Assembly: GCF_026107415.2 (NCBI RefSeq)
Contig: NZ_JAPCHX010000001.1
Location: 620,001-684,000 of the forward strand
Reading direction: 5' to 3'
DNA: 64,000 nucleotides
From: Microbacterium sp. MPKO10
GTDB taxonomy: Bacteria > Actinomycetota > Actinomycetes > Actinomycetales > Microbacteriaceae
Part shown: positions 51,521 to 59,995 of the stretch, piece after piece
Layout: each line of letters starts with the position of its first letter
Position numbering within the stretch: position 1 is the first letter of the stretch
Program-made: the position numbers and the translations under genes
Notes under the pieces: model-generated
Database searches by the model: none
What the model was told of the DNA's origin: nothing
The model's input: only the letters and a program-made list of their open reading frames with translations

Positions 51521-51798
51521 GCGGGCAACCCCGCGTCGTCGTACAGCCACTCATCAGAATGGCGCAGATCCTCACGCTGTCCATCGGTGAGCCCCGCGCT
51601 GAATTCCTCCGCAATGCGTGTGAGCTGCTCATACCTGCGCTCAGCCTCGGCATCCGTGTCGCGAGTGCTCTGTTCGGCAAGTTGATCAAGTCGACGGCGA
51701 ACAGCGTCTTCTACCACGCTTGTCTGGCTCATGCCTTCCAGCTGCGCCAATCGCCGCACCACCTCATGCGTGCGTTCGTTCTTGATGTTCAACCCCAT
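51517..51798 (-). CDS. vapB: VapB-family antitoxin
   Basis: The 93-residue protein has an N-terminal ribbon-helix-helix-like part of the Rv0623/PSK type (MGLNIKNERTHEVVRRLAQLEGMSQTSVVEDAVRRRL) and an acidic C-terminal tail (RHSDEWLYDDAGLPA) expected to wrap the toxin. Antitoxin first, toxin second with overlap, is standard for vapBC. A perfect operator lies 9 bp upstream. Confidence 0.92.
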   Translation of the reverse strand: MGLNIKNERTHEVVRRLAQLEGMSQTSVVEDAVRRRLDQLAEQSTRDTDAEAERRYEQLTRIAEEFSAGLTDGQREDLRHSDEWLYDDAGLPA

Positions 51799-51806
51799 AT
51801 TCGAAG

Positions 51807-51821
51807 TCTACCAACGGTAGA
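51807..51821 (-). promoter_or_regulatory. VapB operator candidate
   Basis: TCTACC-AAC-GGTAGA is a perfect inverted repeat 9 bp before the vapB ATG, in position to overlap the -10 region. Autorepression by VapBC is expected. Confidence 0.7.
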
Positions 51822-51956
51822 TTGAAATTGGAATACTTCTACCCTCATACACTGGGCTACTCGGCGCACGCCGGCTTCTGCCCAATCCTCCAAGGCATGC
51901 CACCTGGGCAGTTGACCCCATGGGCAGGCGCGCGTTTTCTTGGCATCGTTGAATGC

Positions 51957-52853
51957 ATGTCAGCTCAGCAGCCACCCCACGATCCGTATGGCTACCCACA
52001 GCTGCCTCCATACGCGCAGCAGCCCGGCCAACCGTTTCCGGGGCAGCCCGTTCCGGGGCAGCCGCTAGCCGGGCAGCAGTTTCCCGGGCAGCCGCCGCAG
52101 CCGACACACAGCCGTGTTAACGGATTCGGCATTGCCGCGTTGGTCATCGGCGTGCTCTCGCTGATCGGCGCTGCCATTCCCGTCATCAACTACGGCAGCG
52201 GCATCCTGGCTCTCATCGGCCTCGTGCTCGGCATTGTCGGCATCTGCCTGAAGAACCGCAAGAAGGGGATGGCTATCACCGGCAGCATCCTCTCGGTCAT
52301 CGCCATCATGCTGTCGATCGTTCTCGCGATCACGTACACCTCGTCGTTCATCAACACCATCATCGACTACGCGCCGTCGCCCACGGCGACACACGGCCCG
52401 GATGCTGCCGGCGAGCCCGGCACGATACAGAATCCGATCCCCGTCGGAACAACGGCGCAACTCGGTGCGGACGAGCCCGAATGGGGCGTCAGCATCGACG
52501 ACGTTCTCATCGACACGAGCGACGAGAACGCCAAGACCACCGCATACGGGGCAGACGCGGCCGACGGAAACCGCTACATCGCTATCAACCTCACGGTCTC
52601 GTACCTCGGCGTCGGATCGGCCACTCCGTCGACAGATCTCAGCGTCACGTTCGTCGATGCCGAGGGCACTGAGCACCAGGCGAGCTCCCTCAACCCACCA
52701 GGGCCAGACACCGACTTCGATGACATCACCGGGTTGGCCACGGGTGAATCGGCCAGCGGCAGTGTCGTGATCGAGGTGCCCGAAGACACCATGAACGGCG
52801 GTCTCGTTCGGGTCACTGCCGGATCGGACGAGTGCTATTTCGGCAGCGCTTAA
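51957..52853 (+). CDS. DUF4190-like membrane protein with extracellular DUF4352-like domain
   Basis: The 298-residue protein has a Pro/Gln-rich cytoplasmic N-terminus with five repeated GQP motifs (PFPGQPVPGQPLAGQQFPGQ), then DUF4190-like paired helices (GFGIAALVIGVLSLIGAAIPV; GMAITGSILSVIAIMLSIVLA), and an outer beta-rich domain of about 150 residues resembling DUF4352 (YIAINLTVSYLGVG; VTFVDAEG). I start at ATG 51957 (MSAQQPPHDP). A paralogue of the same design lies at 56550 on the other strand. Confidence 0.78.
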   Translation: MSAQQPPHDPYGYPQLPPYAQQPGQPFPGQPVPGQPLAGQQFPGQPPQPTHSRVNGFGIAALVIGVLSLIGAAIPVINYGSGILALIGLVLGIVGICLKNRKKGMAITGSILSVIAIMLSIVLAITYTSSFINTIIDYAPSPTATHGPDAAGEPGTIQNPIPVGTTAQLGADEPEWGVSIDDVLIDTSDENAKTTAYGADAADGNRYIAINLTVSYLGVGSATPSTDLSVTFVDAEGTEHQASSLNPPGPDTDFDDITGLATGESASGSVVIEVPEDTMNGGLVRVTAGSDECYFGSA

Positions 52854-52934
52854 CCTTTCACAGCATCCGGCATAGGCTGGCACAGAGGTCCCGCGCCGGG
52901 CCGACGCGGGATCTCCCGTCGGAAAGGCAGGGCT

Positions 52935-54890
52935 ATGTCTCAGAACGTCGCACAAAAACTCATCGCGAGTCACCTCGTCGAAGGCGAGATGACGCCGGGC
53001 AGTGAAGTCGGGTTGAAAGTCGATCAGACGCTCACGCAGGATGCTACGGGCACAATGGTGATGCTCGAACTCGAAGCCATGGGGCTCGACCGCATCAAGA
53101 CCGAGCTGTCGGTGCAGTACGTCGACCACAACCTGCTGCAGACCGACGAGAAGAACCCAGACGACCACCTCTTTCTGCAGTCGGCAGCGCAGCGCTTCGG
53201 GCTCTGGTTCTCGAAGGCGGGGAACGGCGTCTCGCACCCGGTTCACCAATCGCACTTCGGGCGGCCGGGCGTAACGATGATCGGCTCCGACTCGCACACG
53301 TGCGCCGCCGGAGCACTCGGGATGCTGGCGATCGGCGTCGGCGGACTCGAGATCGCGATGGCTATGGCCGGGCAGCCGCTCTACGTGGCGATGCCCGAGA
53401 TCTGGGGCGTTGAACTGACAGGCAAGCTGCCGGACTGGGTGTCGGCGAAGGATGTCATTCTCGAGATGCTGCGGCGCCACGGCGTCAAGGGCGGCGTCGG
53501 GCGGATCATCGAATACCACGGCCCGGGCCTGAAGAACCTGACGGCGATGGATCGCCACGTGATCGCCAATATGGGCGCTGAGCTCGGCGCAACCACGACG
53601 GTGTTCCCGGCCGACGACGCCGTGCGCGACTACCTCGAGGCCGTCGGCCGCGGCAATGACTATACGGAACTCGTCACCGACGACGGCGCCGAGTACGACG
53701 TCACCGAGCACATTGACCTGTCGAGTCTCGAACCGCTCATCGCCAAGCCATCGTCACCGGGCAACGTTGTGCGGGTTGCCGACGTCACAGACGAAGAGGT
53801 GTTTCAGGTCGTCGTCGGATCGTCAGCCAACCCGGGGCTGCGCGATTTCGCCGTCGTCGCCGAGATCCTCGATGGACAGCAGACGCATTCGCAGGTCTCC
53901 GTCGACATCAACCCCACCTCACGGGAGGTGCTCGCCGATCTCATCTCCGGCGGCTGGCTCACCTCGCTCGTGAAATCCGGTGCCCGCATTCACCAGTCCG
54001 GGTGCATGGGCTGCATCGGCATGGGTCAGGCACCGGCATCCGGCCGCAACTCACTGCGAACGATGCCCCGCAACTTCCCCGGGCGATCGGGGACGGAAGA
54101 GGATGCCGTGTGGCTCTGCTCACCAGAGACCGCGGCGGCCGCGGCACTGACGGGACGCATCACCGACCCGCGCACGCTCGCAGAGTCTCACAGCATCCGG
54201 TATTCGATTCCGACAATGCCCTCGAAGTACAGCTCCATCAGCGATATGCTCCTCGCACCGCTGGAGCCGGCGGAGGCGGCCAAGGTCGATCTTGTGAAGG
54301 GGCCGAACATCGTGTCACTTCCGGAGTTCGAGCCGCTCGACGACCACCTTGAGGTGCCCGTGCTGCTGAAGATGGACGACAACGTGTCGACGGACGAGAT
54401 CATGCCCGCGGGGTCGCGTGTGCTGCCGTTCCGCAGCAACATCCCGAAGATCGCCGAGTTCAGCTTCACGCGCATTGACGAGACATACCCCGACAGGGCA
54501 CGGGATGCCGCGAGCGGCCACGTGGTGATCGCGGGCGAGAACTACGGGCAGGGCTCCTCGCGCGAGCACGCGGTGATCGCCCCGCGCTACCTCGGTCTGC
54601 GGGCCGTGATCGCGAAGTCGTTCGCGCGCATTCACTGGCAGAACCTCGCGAACTTCGGCATCCTCGCCCTCGAGTTCGACGACCCGGCCGACTACGACGC
54701 GCTGTCGCAGGGCGACGTGGCGGTGATCGATGGGCTGCACGAGGCTCTCAAGACCGGCACGAGCGTGACGGCGACGATCGGCGGGCGCGAGGTGCCGCTG
54801 CACCACCGCCTCTCCGACCGGCAGGTGGAGATGATCCTCGCGGGCGGCCGCATTCCGCTCACCGCGCTGGCGGCGGGAACGCAGGGGTAG
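52935..54890 (+). CDS. acn: Aconitate hydratase
   Basis: Aconitase interconverts citrate and isocitrate. The 651-residue length fits the compact Aquifex-type group rather than the 900-residue AcnA. 4Fe-4S ligands are visible in SDSHTCAAGALG and in GCMGCIGMGQAP. The swivel domain includes GENYGQGSSREHAVIAPRYLGLRAV. SD-like GGAAAGG precedes the ATG at 52935. The stop is followed by a short tail duplication, a 21-bp tandem repeat and a 26-bp-stem palindrome. Confidence 0.95.
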   Translation: MSQNVAQKLIASHLVEGEMTPGSEVGLKVDQTLTQDATGTMVMLELEAMGLDRIKTELSVQYVDHNLLQTDEKNPDDHLFLQSAAQRFGLWFSKAGNGVSHPVHQSHFGRPGVTMIGSDSHTCAAGALGMLAIGVGGLEIAMAMAGQPLYVAMPEIWGVELTGKLPDWVSAKDVILEMLRRHGVKGGVGRIIEYHGPGLKNLTAMDRHVIANMGAELGATTTVFPADDAVRDYLEAVGRGNDYTELVTDDGAEYDVTEHIDLSSLEPLIAKPSSPGNVVRVADVTDEEVFQVVVGSSANPGLRDFAVVAEILDGQQTHSQVSVDINPTSREVLADLISGGWLTSLVKSGARIHQSGCMGCIGMGQAPASGRNSLRTMPRNFPGRSGTEEDAVWLCSPETAAAAALTGRITDPRTLAESHSIRYSIPTMPSKYSSISDMLLAPLEPAEAAKVDLVKGPNIVSLPEFEPLDDHLEVPVLLKMDDNVSTDEIMPAGSRVLPFRSNIPKIAEFSFTRIDETYPDRARDAASGHVVIAGENYGQGSSREHAVIAPRYLGLRAVIAKSFARIHWQNLANFGILALEFDDPADYDALSQGDVAVIDGLHEALKTGTSVTATIGGREVPLHHRLSDRQVEMILAGGRIPLTALAAGTQG

Positions 54891-54968
54891 CCGCTCAGGT
54901 AGCCGCGTCAACGACCAACCGCTTATGGGCGTCCGCCACCTGGCCGGGGGCGTCCGCCACCCGCCCAG
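54882..54968 (+). repeat. Tail duplication plus 21-bp tandem repeat after aconitase
   Basis: CAGGGGTAGCCGCT (54882-54895) contains the TAG stop and recurs as CAGGTAGCCGCG (54896-54907). GGGCGTCCGCCACCTGGCCGG then repeats as GGGCGTCCGCCACCCGCCCAG (54927-54947, 54948-54968). Confidence 0.75.
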
Positions 54969-55025
54969 CTACAGAATCGGAATTGCGCCACAGAAAAAAC
55001 TGTGGCGCAATTCCGATTCTGTAGC
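54968..55025. repeat. Long palindrome, family III copy 2
   Basis: A perfect 26-bp stem (GCTACAGAATCGGAATTGCG.. and its partner) with an AAAAAA loop, between the converging aconitase and CPBP-protease genes. It is homologous to 38987 with three paired substitutions. Probably acts as a bidirectional terminator. The rest of the gap 54891-55219 holds no gene. Confidence 0.92.
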
Positions 55026-55219
55026 GCTGCCCGAGATCCGTCGCATATGCCCGTAAAGTCCACGCAGACCCGGTTCTCAGTCAGGCTGGCGCAGTGCAGC
55101 CGGCGCCATGCAGCAGATCGACCGGGCACGCCTGCTTCCGATGACTGCGTGCTACTGGCTGCTGACTATTCCCCGCTGTCGACTTAGGGCTTACCGCTCG
55201 CTGGTGGGCGCTGGCCGCG

Positions 55220-56347
55220 TTAGCCCCTCCTCGTCCTGCCAGAAACGCCGCTCGCTAGCGGCTGCACGTCGTAGCCGAGCCGGCCACGCGTCGCCACCAC
55301 AATAACCGCGGCCGCGATCGTCGACCCGAACAAGAGCGAAGTCTGCGCGAGCGAAACGTCCACCATGGGGAACATGTCGCTCCACGCGATTGAGACGAAG
55401 TTGTTGACGCTCACGTGCATCAGCATCGAAAGCGGCAGGCTCTGACCCGTGCGGTTGAAGACCCACGTCATGACAATGTTGAACGTGATGCAGAACGCCG
55501 CAAACTCGAGCGGACGCCACCAGGCAGCATCCGGCCACCCACCCCAGTCGCTGAGAAACAGCGGCATGTGCCACAGAGCCCACAGCGGCCCGAGAATGAA
55601 CGACGATTTCAGCGGGCTGAACCGCGCCTGCAGACGGGGCAGGGCGAAGTCGCGCCAGCCGGGCTCCTCGGCGAGGCCGGTCGTCACCATCTGAAGTACG
55701 AGCCCGGGCACGAGCGCCGCAAGCACCAGGAGGGACGGCGCCTGAATCTGGCCGCCGGAGAACACGAGTGCCGACGCGATGATCGCGGCCGGAACACCGA
55801 CAATCGTGATGATGTACCACCGGACGCTTACGCGCCACTTCCACAGTCGCTTCGCCCACGCCCTCAGCCCGGCACGACCATCGGCGAGCGCGGTGATGAG
55901 CAGCGCCGAGACAATGGGCCCGAGGTAGGCGCCGGGAAGCACACCCGAGAACTGCGCAGTGCCCAGCCACTCGGGGAACGAGTAGTCCCACAGGCCGAGC
56001 CCGTTGTTCGACAAAATGTACGGCGTCCAGGCCGCCCAACTAAGCAGATTGGCGAGAACGAAGAAGCTAATGAGCGGCGAGCGCGACACCAGCGACCGGA
56101 TGCTGCCAGAGCGGCGCCGCGCGCTCTGGTCGCCCGTCCGGTCGGCGGAAAGACCGGTGCTGTTTTGGTCAGCAGTGCCGCTCCTCCCGTCGATGCCGGT
56201 TTCTGAGCGGGATGCTGCGTTGCGGGCCGTCTTGGGGTGAGGCAGTGCGCTGGACGGCGACGCTGACCGGGGCGCAGCGGCGGCAGTGGCGTGTGGCAAA
56301 TCAGTGTGTGGCGCGCCGCTCGGGTCAGACGCATGTGGGGCAGTCAC
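55220..56347 (-). CDS. CPBP-family intramembrane metalloprotease (CAAX-type)
   Basis: The 375-residue membrane protein has the three CPBP motifs: LAEEPGWRDFALP (EExxxR), GPLWALWHMPLF (FxxxH-like His) and HVSVNNFVS (HxxxN). Eight or so helices follow a disordered, Ser/Ala/Thr-rich N-terminus of about 80 residues. I start at GTG 56347 (VTAPHASDPSG) with AAAGGA 8 bases upstream; the ORF to 56473 runs through the palindrome at 56461. Substrate unknown; members cleave prenylated or bacteriocin-related peptides. Confidence 0.85.
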   Translation of the reverse strand: MTAPHASDPSGAPHTDLPHATAAAAPRSASPSSALPHPKTARNAASRSETGIDGRSGTADQNSTGLSADRTGDQSARRRSGSIRSLVSRSPLISFFVLANLLSWAAWTPYILSNNGLGLWDYSFPEWLGTAQFSGVLPGAYLGPIVSALLITALADGRAGLRAWAKRLWKWRVSVRWYIITIVGVPAAIIASALVFSGGQIQAPSLLVLAALVPGLVLQMVTTGLAEEPGWRDFALPRLQARFSPLKSSFILGPLWALWHMPLFLSDWGGWPDAAWWRPLEFAAFCITFNIVMTWVFNRTGQSLPLSMLMHVSVNNFVSIAWSDMFPMVDVSLAQTSLLFGSTIAAAVIVVATRGRLGYDVQPLASGVSGRTRRG

Positions 56348-56460
56348 GGAAGGTCCTTTCACGTTTCGACAATCGAACGTGTCAAGCTCACCAGCGCGAC
56401 GGCCGCAGCTCACTACCCCGCACACCACACTTCGGGGTAGGGCTGGGCCTACCCTCGGGC

Positions 56461-56522
56461 AATTGGGGACCAACTTTCACTATCAAACACGGCCCTGTCA
56501 TAGTGAAAGGTGGTCCCCAATT
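56461..56522. repeat. Long palindrome, family I copy 3
   Basis: A 23-bp stem with one mismatch (AATTGGGGACCAACTTTCAC.. and partner) and a 16-nt loop. It lies 28 bp past the stop of the minus-strand gene at 56550. Confidence 0.9.
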
Positions 56523-56549
56523 CGGGCTGACCTGTCGGATTGGGGCTGG

Positions 56550-57380
56550 CTATCCGACGTAGAGCACGGTGTCGCTCGCCGTCGTCGACACGGCCCAGGT
56601 GCCGCCCGTTTGCGTCCCCTGCGGAAGCGCGATGACCACGTCGACGGTTGCTGAATCGCCCGGCTCCATGCTGCCGAGTGTTGCAAACGACTCCGCGGGT
56701 GTCGTGATGTCGGACGACGGGATCCCCCACACCGTCTCGCCGGTGCCCGCGTAGCCGAACTGAAGTTCCATCTGCGGCACAAGCGATGTGCCGGAGCCGT
56801 CGTACTCGAGCGTCACGTGCAACAGCGCATACTGCGGTGCTTCATCGGCGGGCACTCCGTCATCGTTCGGGTTGTCGACGGCGTCGCCGGCATCGAATTC
56901 CGCATCGTCGACGGTGATCGTCCAGGTTCCGCCCGCCATGCCCTCGACGTCAAAGGGTGTCCCGAGCGCGAATGGTGACTCTTCGGTTCCGTCGCCTCCG
57001 GCCGCACCGTCACCCGTTGGCTCTGCGGTCGGCGTTGCGGTGAGCGTCGACGACGGGGCGACGTCGCCGTCCGAGCTGATCGCCGAGAAGATGAACACCG
57101 CGCTGTACACGAGCACCATCACAATCGACAGGATGGCCCCGAGAACAGACAGCACGATCCCCGTGATCGCCATGCCGCGGCCGCCTCGTCGCTTGACGAG
57201 CGAGACGATCCCGAGAACGAGCGCCGCGATGGCGACGAGCCACGCCCCGAAATTCGCGAAGGGCACGACGGCGACCACCAGGGTCAGGATGCCGAGAATA
57301 AGCGCCCAGACCGCAAGGGTGCGAGAAGCTGCCGAAGGGGATTCAACTGAGGGACTCTCGGGATTCACAAATTCCAGCAT
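56550..57380 (-). CDS. DUF4190-like membrane protein, paralogue of the 51957 product
   Basis: The 276-residue protein has a short N-terminus, the paired-helix DUF4190-like module (ALILGILTLVVAVVPFANFGAWLVAIAALVLGIVSLVKRRGGRGMAITGIVLSVLGAILS), a Thr/Ala-rich linker, and an outer domain with the DUF4352-like pattern (YALLHVTLEYDGSG; VDVVIALPQGT). The order and spacing match the 51957 protein, but identity is modest and it lacks the Pro/Gln start. Role unknown. Confidence 0.75.
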   Translation of the reverse strand: MLEFVNPESPSVESPSAASRTLAVWALILGILTLVVAVVPFANFGAWLVAIAALVLGIVSLVKRRGGRGMAITGIVLSVLGAILSIVMVLVYSAVFIFSAISSDGDVAPSSTLTATPTAEPTGDGAAGGDGTEESPFALGTPFDVEGMAGGTWTITVDDAEFDAGDAVDNPNDDGVPADEAPQYALLHVTLEYDGSGTSLVPQMELQFGYAGTGETVWGIPSSDITTPAESFATLGSMEPGDSATVDVVIALPQGTQTGGTWAVSTTASDTVLYVG

Positions 57381-57441
57381 TACATACCCAGGCCATGTAT
57401 CGGGTGCGGCTGCCGCGTATCCTCAGCGAGTTCGGCCGCTT

Positions 57442-57557
57442 GTCGGCACGGCACTCGCCGGCCGGCACGGGACCCTCGCGGGTCGACACGGCACTCGCGG
57501 GTCAGCACGGCACTCGCGAGTCGGCACGGCACTCGCCGGTCGACACAACACTCGCGG
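57442..57557. repeat. 19-bp tandem array beside the mshB stop
   Basis: Six units of GTCRGCACGGCACTCGCGG-type sequence, 19 bp each (one of about 21), run up to the stop codon of mshB (57559-57561). The gene's own last 19 bp match the unit at about 13 of 19 positions. No spacers, so not CRISPR. Confidence 0.85.
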
Positions 57558-57558
57558 G

Positions 57559-58713
57559 TCAGGACAGGACGCGCAGACCCGCGGACGTCTCGATCGGCGT
57601 CCGCTGCCCACCCGAGTGCACAACGTCATCCCCCGCGACGGTGACCTGCGATGCATGATGCGCGAGCGCCCGCTTCACCTGACCGAGTCGGTGCTCGAGG
57701 CGGAACCACGTCTCTACCGGTGCGCTCTGCTTCACCTCAGGCTGCGCACTTGGTTCGCCGACAGCATCCGCGTCGCCCCTGGTCTGCAGGGCATTGTGGT
57801 GGGGCTCGTTCGGCTCACCAGCATCCTGAGCGTTTTGCAGGGTCGACGCATCAGAGATGATTTCAGCAAACCGGATGCCGCGGGCGCGCGCCGCCCTCTC
57901 GGCGATCTCGCGCGCACGCACGTGATCCGGATGCCCGTAGCCGCCGATCTCGTTGTAGCTGACGATGAGGTCGGGCGGCGTGTGCGGGGTAGGCTGAGCG
58001 CCCCGAGTGCTCGCGGCAGACTCTGCGCCCCGAGCGGGCGCGGAATTGCGGTCGAGCAGGGCGAGCAGATCAGCCACCTCGTCGTCGAGCGGCTGCGACG
58101 TCAGCGACGTTGCCGAGGCATCCTCGGCCGGACCAGCGAGGCCTTCGCGCACCCAGCGCATGCCGGAGTCTTCGTAGCGGCGCGGTTCAGGACATGCGGC
58201 GACCTCTGCTGCAGAAGCGTTCTGATCGCTGTGCGCGACTGAGGCGGAATGTTCTGACCGTGAGCCGGGGGCCTTCGGATCGGGACACGCCGCGGCTTCC
58301 GTTTCGGAGGCTGCGTGCTCGCCGTGGGACACGGGGGGCCTGCTCGCCGCCGCACGGGCCGGGGGCGTGCCAAGCCACACGTGGCGCGTGACGCCAAGCT
58401 CGGCCAGTGCGCCCGCCAGTTCGTTCTCGCGATGCGTCGCGAACTCTGGTGTCCCCTCCAAATGCGACAGTGGCCCGGGGACGACCTCGCCGCGCTCACC
58501 GCGCGTGCAGGTCACGAGCGTGACGAGGATGCCGCGCTCGACCAGTTCGGCCATGAGCGCACCGGTGGCTAGCGTCTCGTCATCCGGATGCGCGTGCACG
58601 AACAGCACGTGGCGGGTGCCGTCGAGCACGGTGCCGTCAGTGTCGAACCCGTGCGCCGGGCCCTGAGACTCGTCGCCCTCACTCCGCGTGCCACCCCGCG
58701 GCATCTCGGTCAC
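57559..58713 (-). CDS. mshB: Mycothiol-pathway deacetylase-like PIG-L protein (MshB)
   Basis: MshB removes the acetyl group from GlcNAc-inositol in mycothiol synthesis. Zinc motifs are present: HVLFVHAHPDDETLATGA (AHPDDE near residue 40) and GGYGHPDHVRAREIA. TLVTCTRGERGEV and YEDSGM also match MshB. The 384-residue length exceeds the usual 300 because of a low-complexity insertion after about residue 120 containing an imperfect duplication (EAAACPDP / EVAACPEP). The GTG start at 58713 overlaps the mshA stop (GTGA). Confidence 0.8.
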   Translation of the reverse strand: MTEMPRGGTRSEGDESQGPAHGFDTDGTVLDGTRHVLFVHAHPDDETLATGALMAELVERGILVTLVTCTRGERGEVVPGPLSHLEGTPEFATHRENELAGALAELGVTRHVWLGTPPARAAASRPPVSHGEHAASETEAAACPDPKAPGSRSEHSASVAHSDQNASAAEVAACPEPRRYEDSGMRWVREGLAGPAEDASATSLTSQPLDDEVADLLALLDRNSAPARGAESAASTRGAQPTPHTPPDLIVSYNEIGGYGHPDHVRAREIAERAARARGIRFAEIISDASTLQNAQDAGEPNEPHHNALQTRGDADAVGEPSAQPEVKQSAPVETWFRLEHRLGQVKRALAHHASQVTVAGDDVVHSGGQRTPIETSAGLRVLS

Positions 58714-59903
58714 GCCCGCCGCCCCAGAAGTTTCTCGTAAACGGCGACGGTGCCCTGCGCCGTGCGTTCCCAGGTGAAGCGCTGCGCCCGTTCACGACCC
58801 GCCGCGCCCAATTGTGCGCACCGTTCCGGGTCACGCAGCAGCGTCGAGATCGCTCCCGCCCACGCGCTCGGTTCGCGCACCGGCACCAGCACACCCGTCT
58901 GCCCGTCGACGACAGCCTCGCGCAGCCCACCAGCATCCGATGCCACCACCGGAGTGGCGCACGACTGCGCCTCGAGCGCGATCAGGCCGAAGGTTTCGGA
59001 GTGCGAGGGCACGAGCGCAATGCGGGCTCCGCGCAGCAGGTCGGCGAGCGCATCACGCGACTGCGGGCCGATGAAGTGCACGCGATCGGCAACGCCTCGC
59101 CGTTTGGCAAGGGCGCGCAGTTCGCTCGGGTAATCGTCGAAGCCCGTCGTCGCGCCGCCGGAGACGATGAGGTCGGGGCGTCCCTGCTTGGGCAGTTCGG
59201 CGAGCGCATCGATGGCGAGATCGAGGCCCTTCAGCGGCTCGAGCCGCGCGGCAGCGAGCAGGTAGCCGGCGTCGCCCGTGGCAGCATCCGGTGTCGTCTT
59301 GGGGCTGAACTGGTCGGCATCGACACCGGGCGGAACGGTCATGACGCGCGCGGGGTCAGCGCCGAGGCGATCGGTGACGGTGGAACGCTCGGCGTCGCTG
59401 ACGGTGATGATCGCGTCGGAGCGCTGGGCGAGCAGCTCTTCGCCCGCGAGGCGGCCGGGGGACTCTGGCCGCTCGCCCTCAGACAGCGGAGTCGCGCTCG
59501 CGGCGGCGATCGAGTGGAAGCTCTGCACGTGAGGGATGCCGTGGTGCTGCGCGAGCTCAAGGGCCGCCATGCCACTGAACCAGTGGTGCGAGTGGATCAC
59601 GTCGTACGGGCCGAGGTGGCGCATGGCGTCGCCGAACTCGGCGATGTACTCCTCGTGATCGCCCTTGACGCGGCGCTCGGCAGGGCCGGCGTGCAGCTGG
59701 CGGAGAGTGACGCGGGGCGCGATCTCGACAGCATCCGGAACCGACGGCGATGACCGGCGAGTGAGCACGTCGACGTGGTGGCCCAGCGCGGCGAGCGCGA
59801 GTGCTGTGTGGCGCACGGCGACGTTCATGCCGCCGACGTCGCCCGTGCCTGGATCGTCGTTGGGCGACGTGTGCAGGCTGACGAGGGCAAGGCGAAGGGG
59901 CAT
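58710..59903 (-). CDS. mshA: D-inositol-3-phosphate glycosyltransferase
   Basis: MshA makes the first committed intermediate of mycothiol, the actinobacterial thiol. It is a GT4 enzyme of 397 residues opening with the MshA signature LVSLHTSPNDDPGTGDVGGMNVAV. The C-terminal GT-B half has GGATTGFDDYPSELRALA and the E-x7-E region HSETFGLIALEAQ. Followed by mshB with overlap, forming an mshA-mshB operon; mshC/D are not in the window. Confidence 0.9.
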   Translation of the reverse strand: MPLRLALVSLHTSPNDDPGTGDVGGMNVAVRHTALALAALGHHVDVLTRRSSPSVPDAVEIAPRVTLRQLHAGPAERRVKGDHEEYIAEFGDAMRHLGPYDVIHSHHWFSGMAALELAQHHGIPHVQSFHSIAAASATPLSEGERPESPGRLAGEELLAQRSDAIITVSDAERSTVTDRLGADPARVMTVPPGVDADQFSPKTTPDAATGDAGYLLAAARLEPLKGLDLAIDALAELPKQGRPDLIVSGGATTGFDDYPSELRALAKRRGVADRVHFIGPQSRDALADLLRGARIALVPSHSETFGLIALEAQSCATPVVASDAGGLREAVVDGQTGVLVPVREPSAWAGAISTLLRDPERCAQLGAAGRERAQRFTWERTAQGTVAVYEKLLGRRA

Positions 59904-59995
59904 GGTTCCAGCCTAAGCCGCGCGGTTGTGCGTGCGGTCGGTGGTGACGTGCAGCCGTCTGCGGCGAGACGACGGCACGACCGTAAACTTGATGC

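Noticed and set aside
54968-55025. tRNA or small structured RNA gene
   Set aside because: It is a simple single stem with an A6 loop, without cloverleaf or promoter elements; a terminator or dispersed palindrome explains it better.
56348-56473. Upstream extension of the CPBP protease to ATG 56473
   Set aside because: It would start inside a family I palindrome, and a well-placed AAAGGA precedes GTG 56347.
57442-57557. CRISPR array
   Set aside because: Units are contiguous with no unique spacers, are degenerate and no cas genes are present. The 42-bp and 7-bp arrays fail for the same reason.
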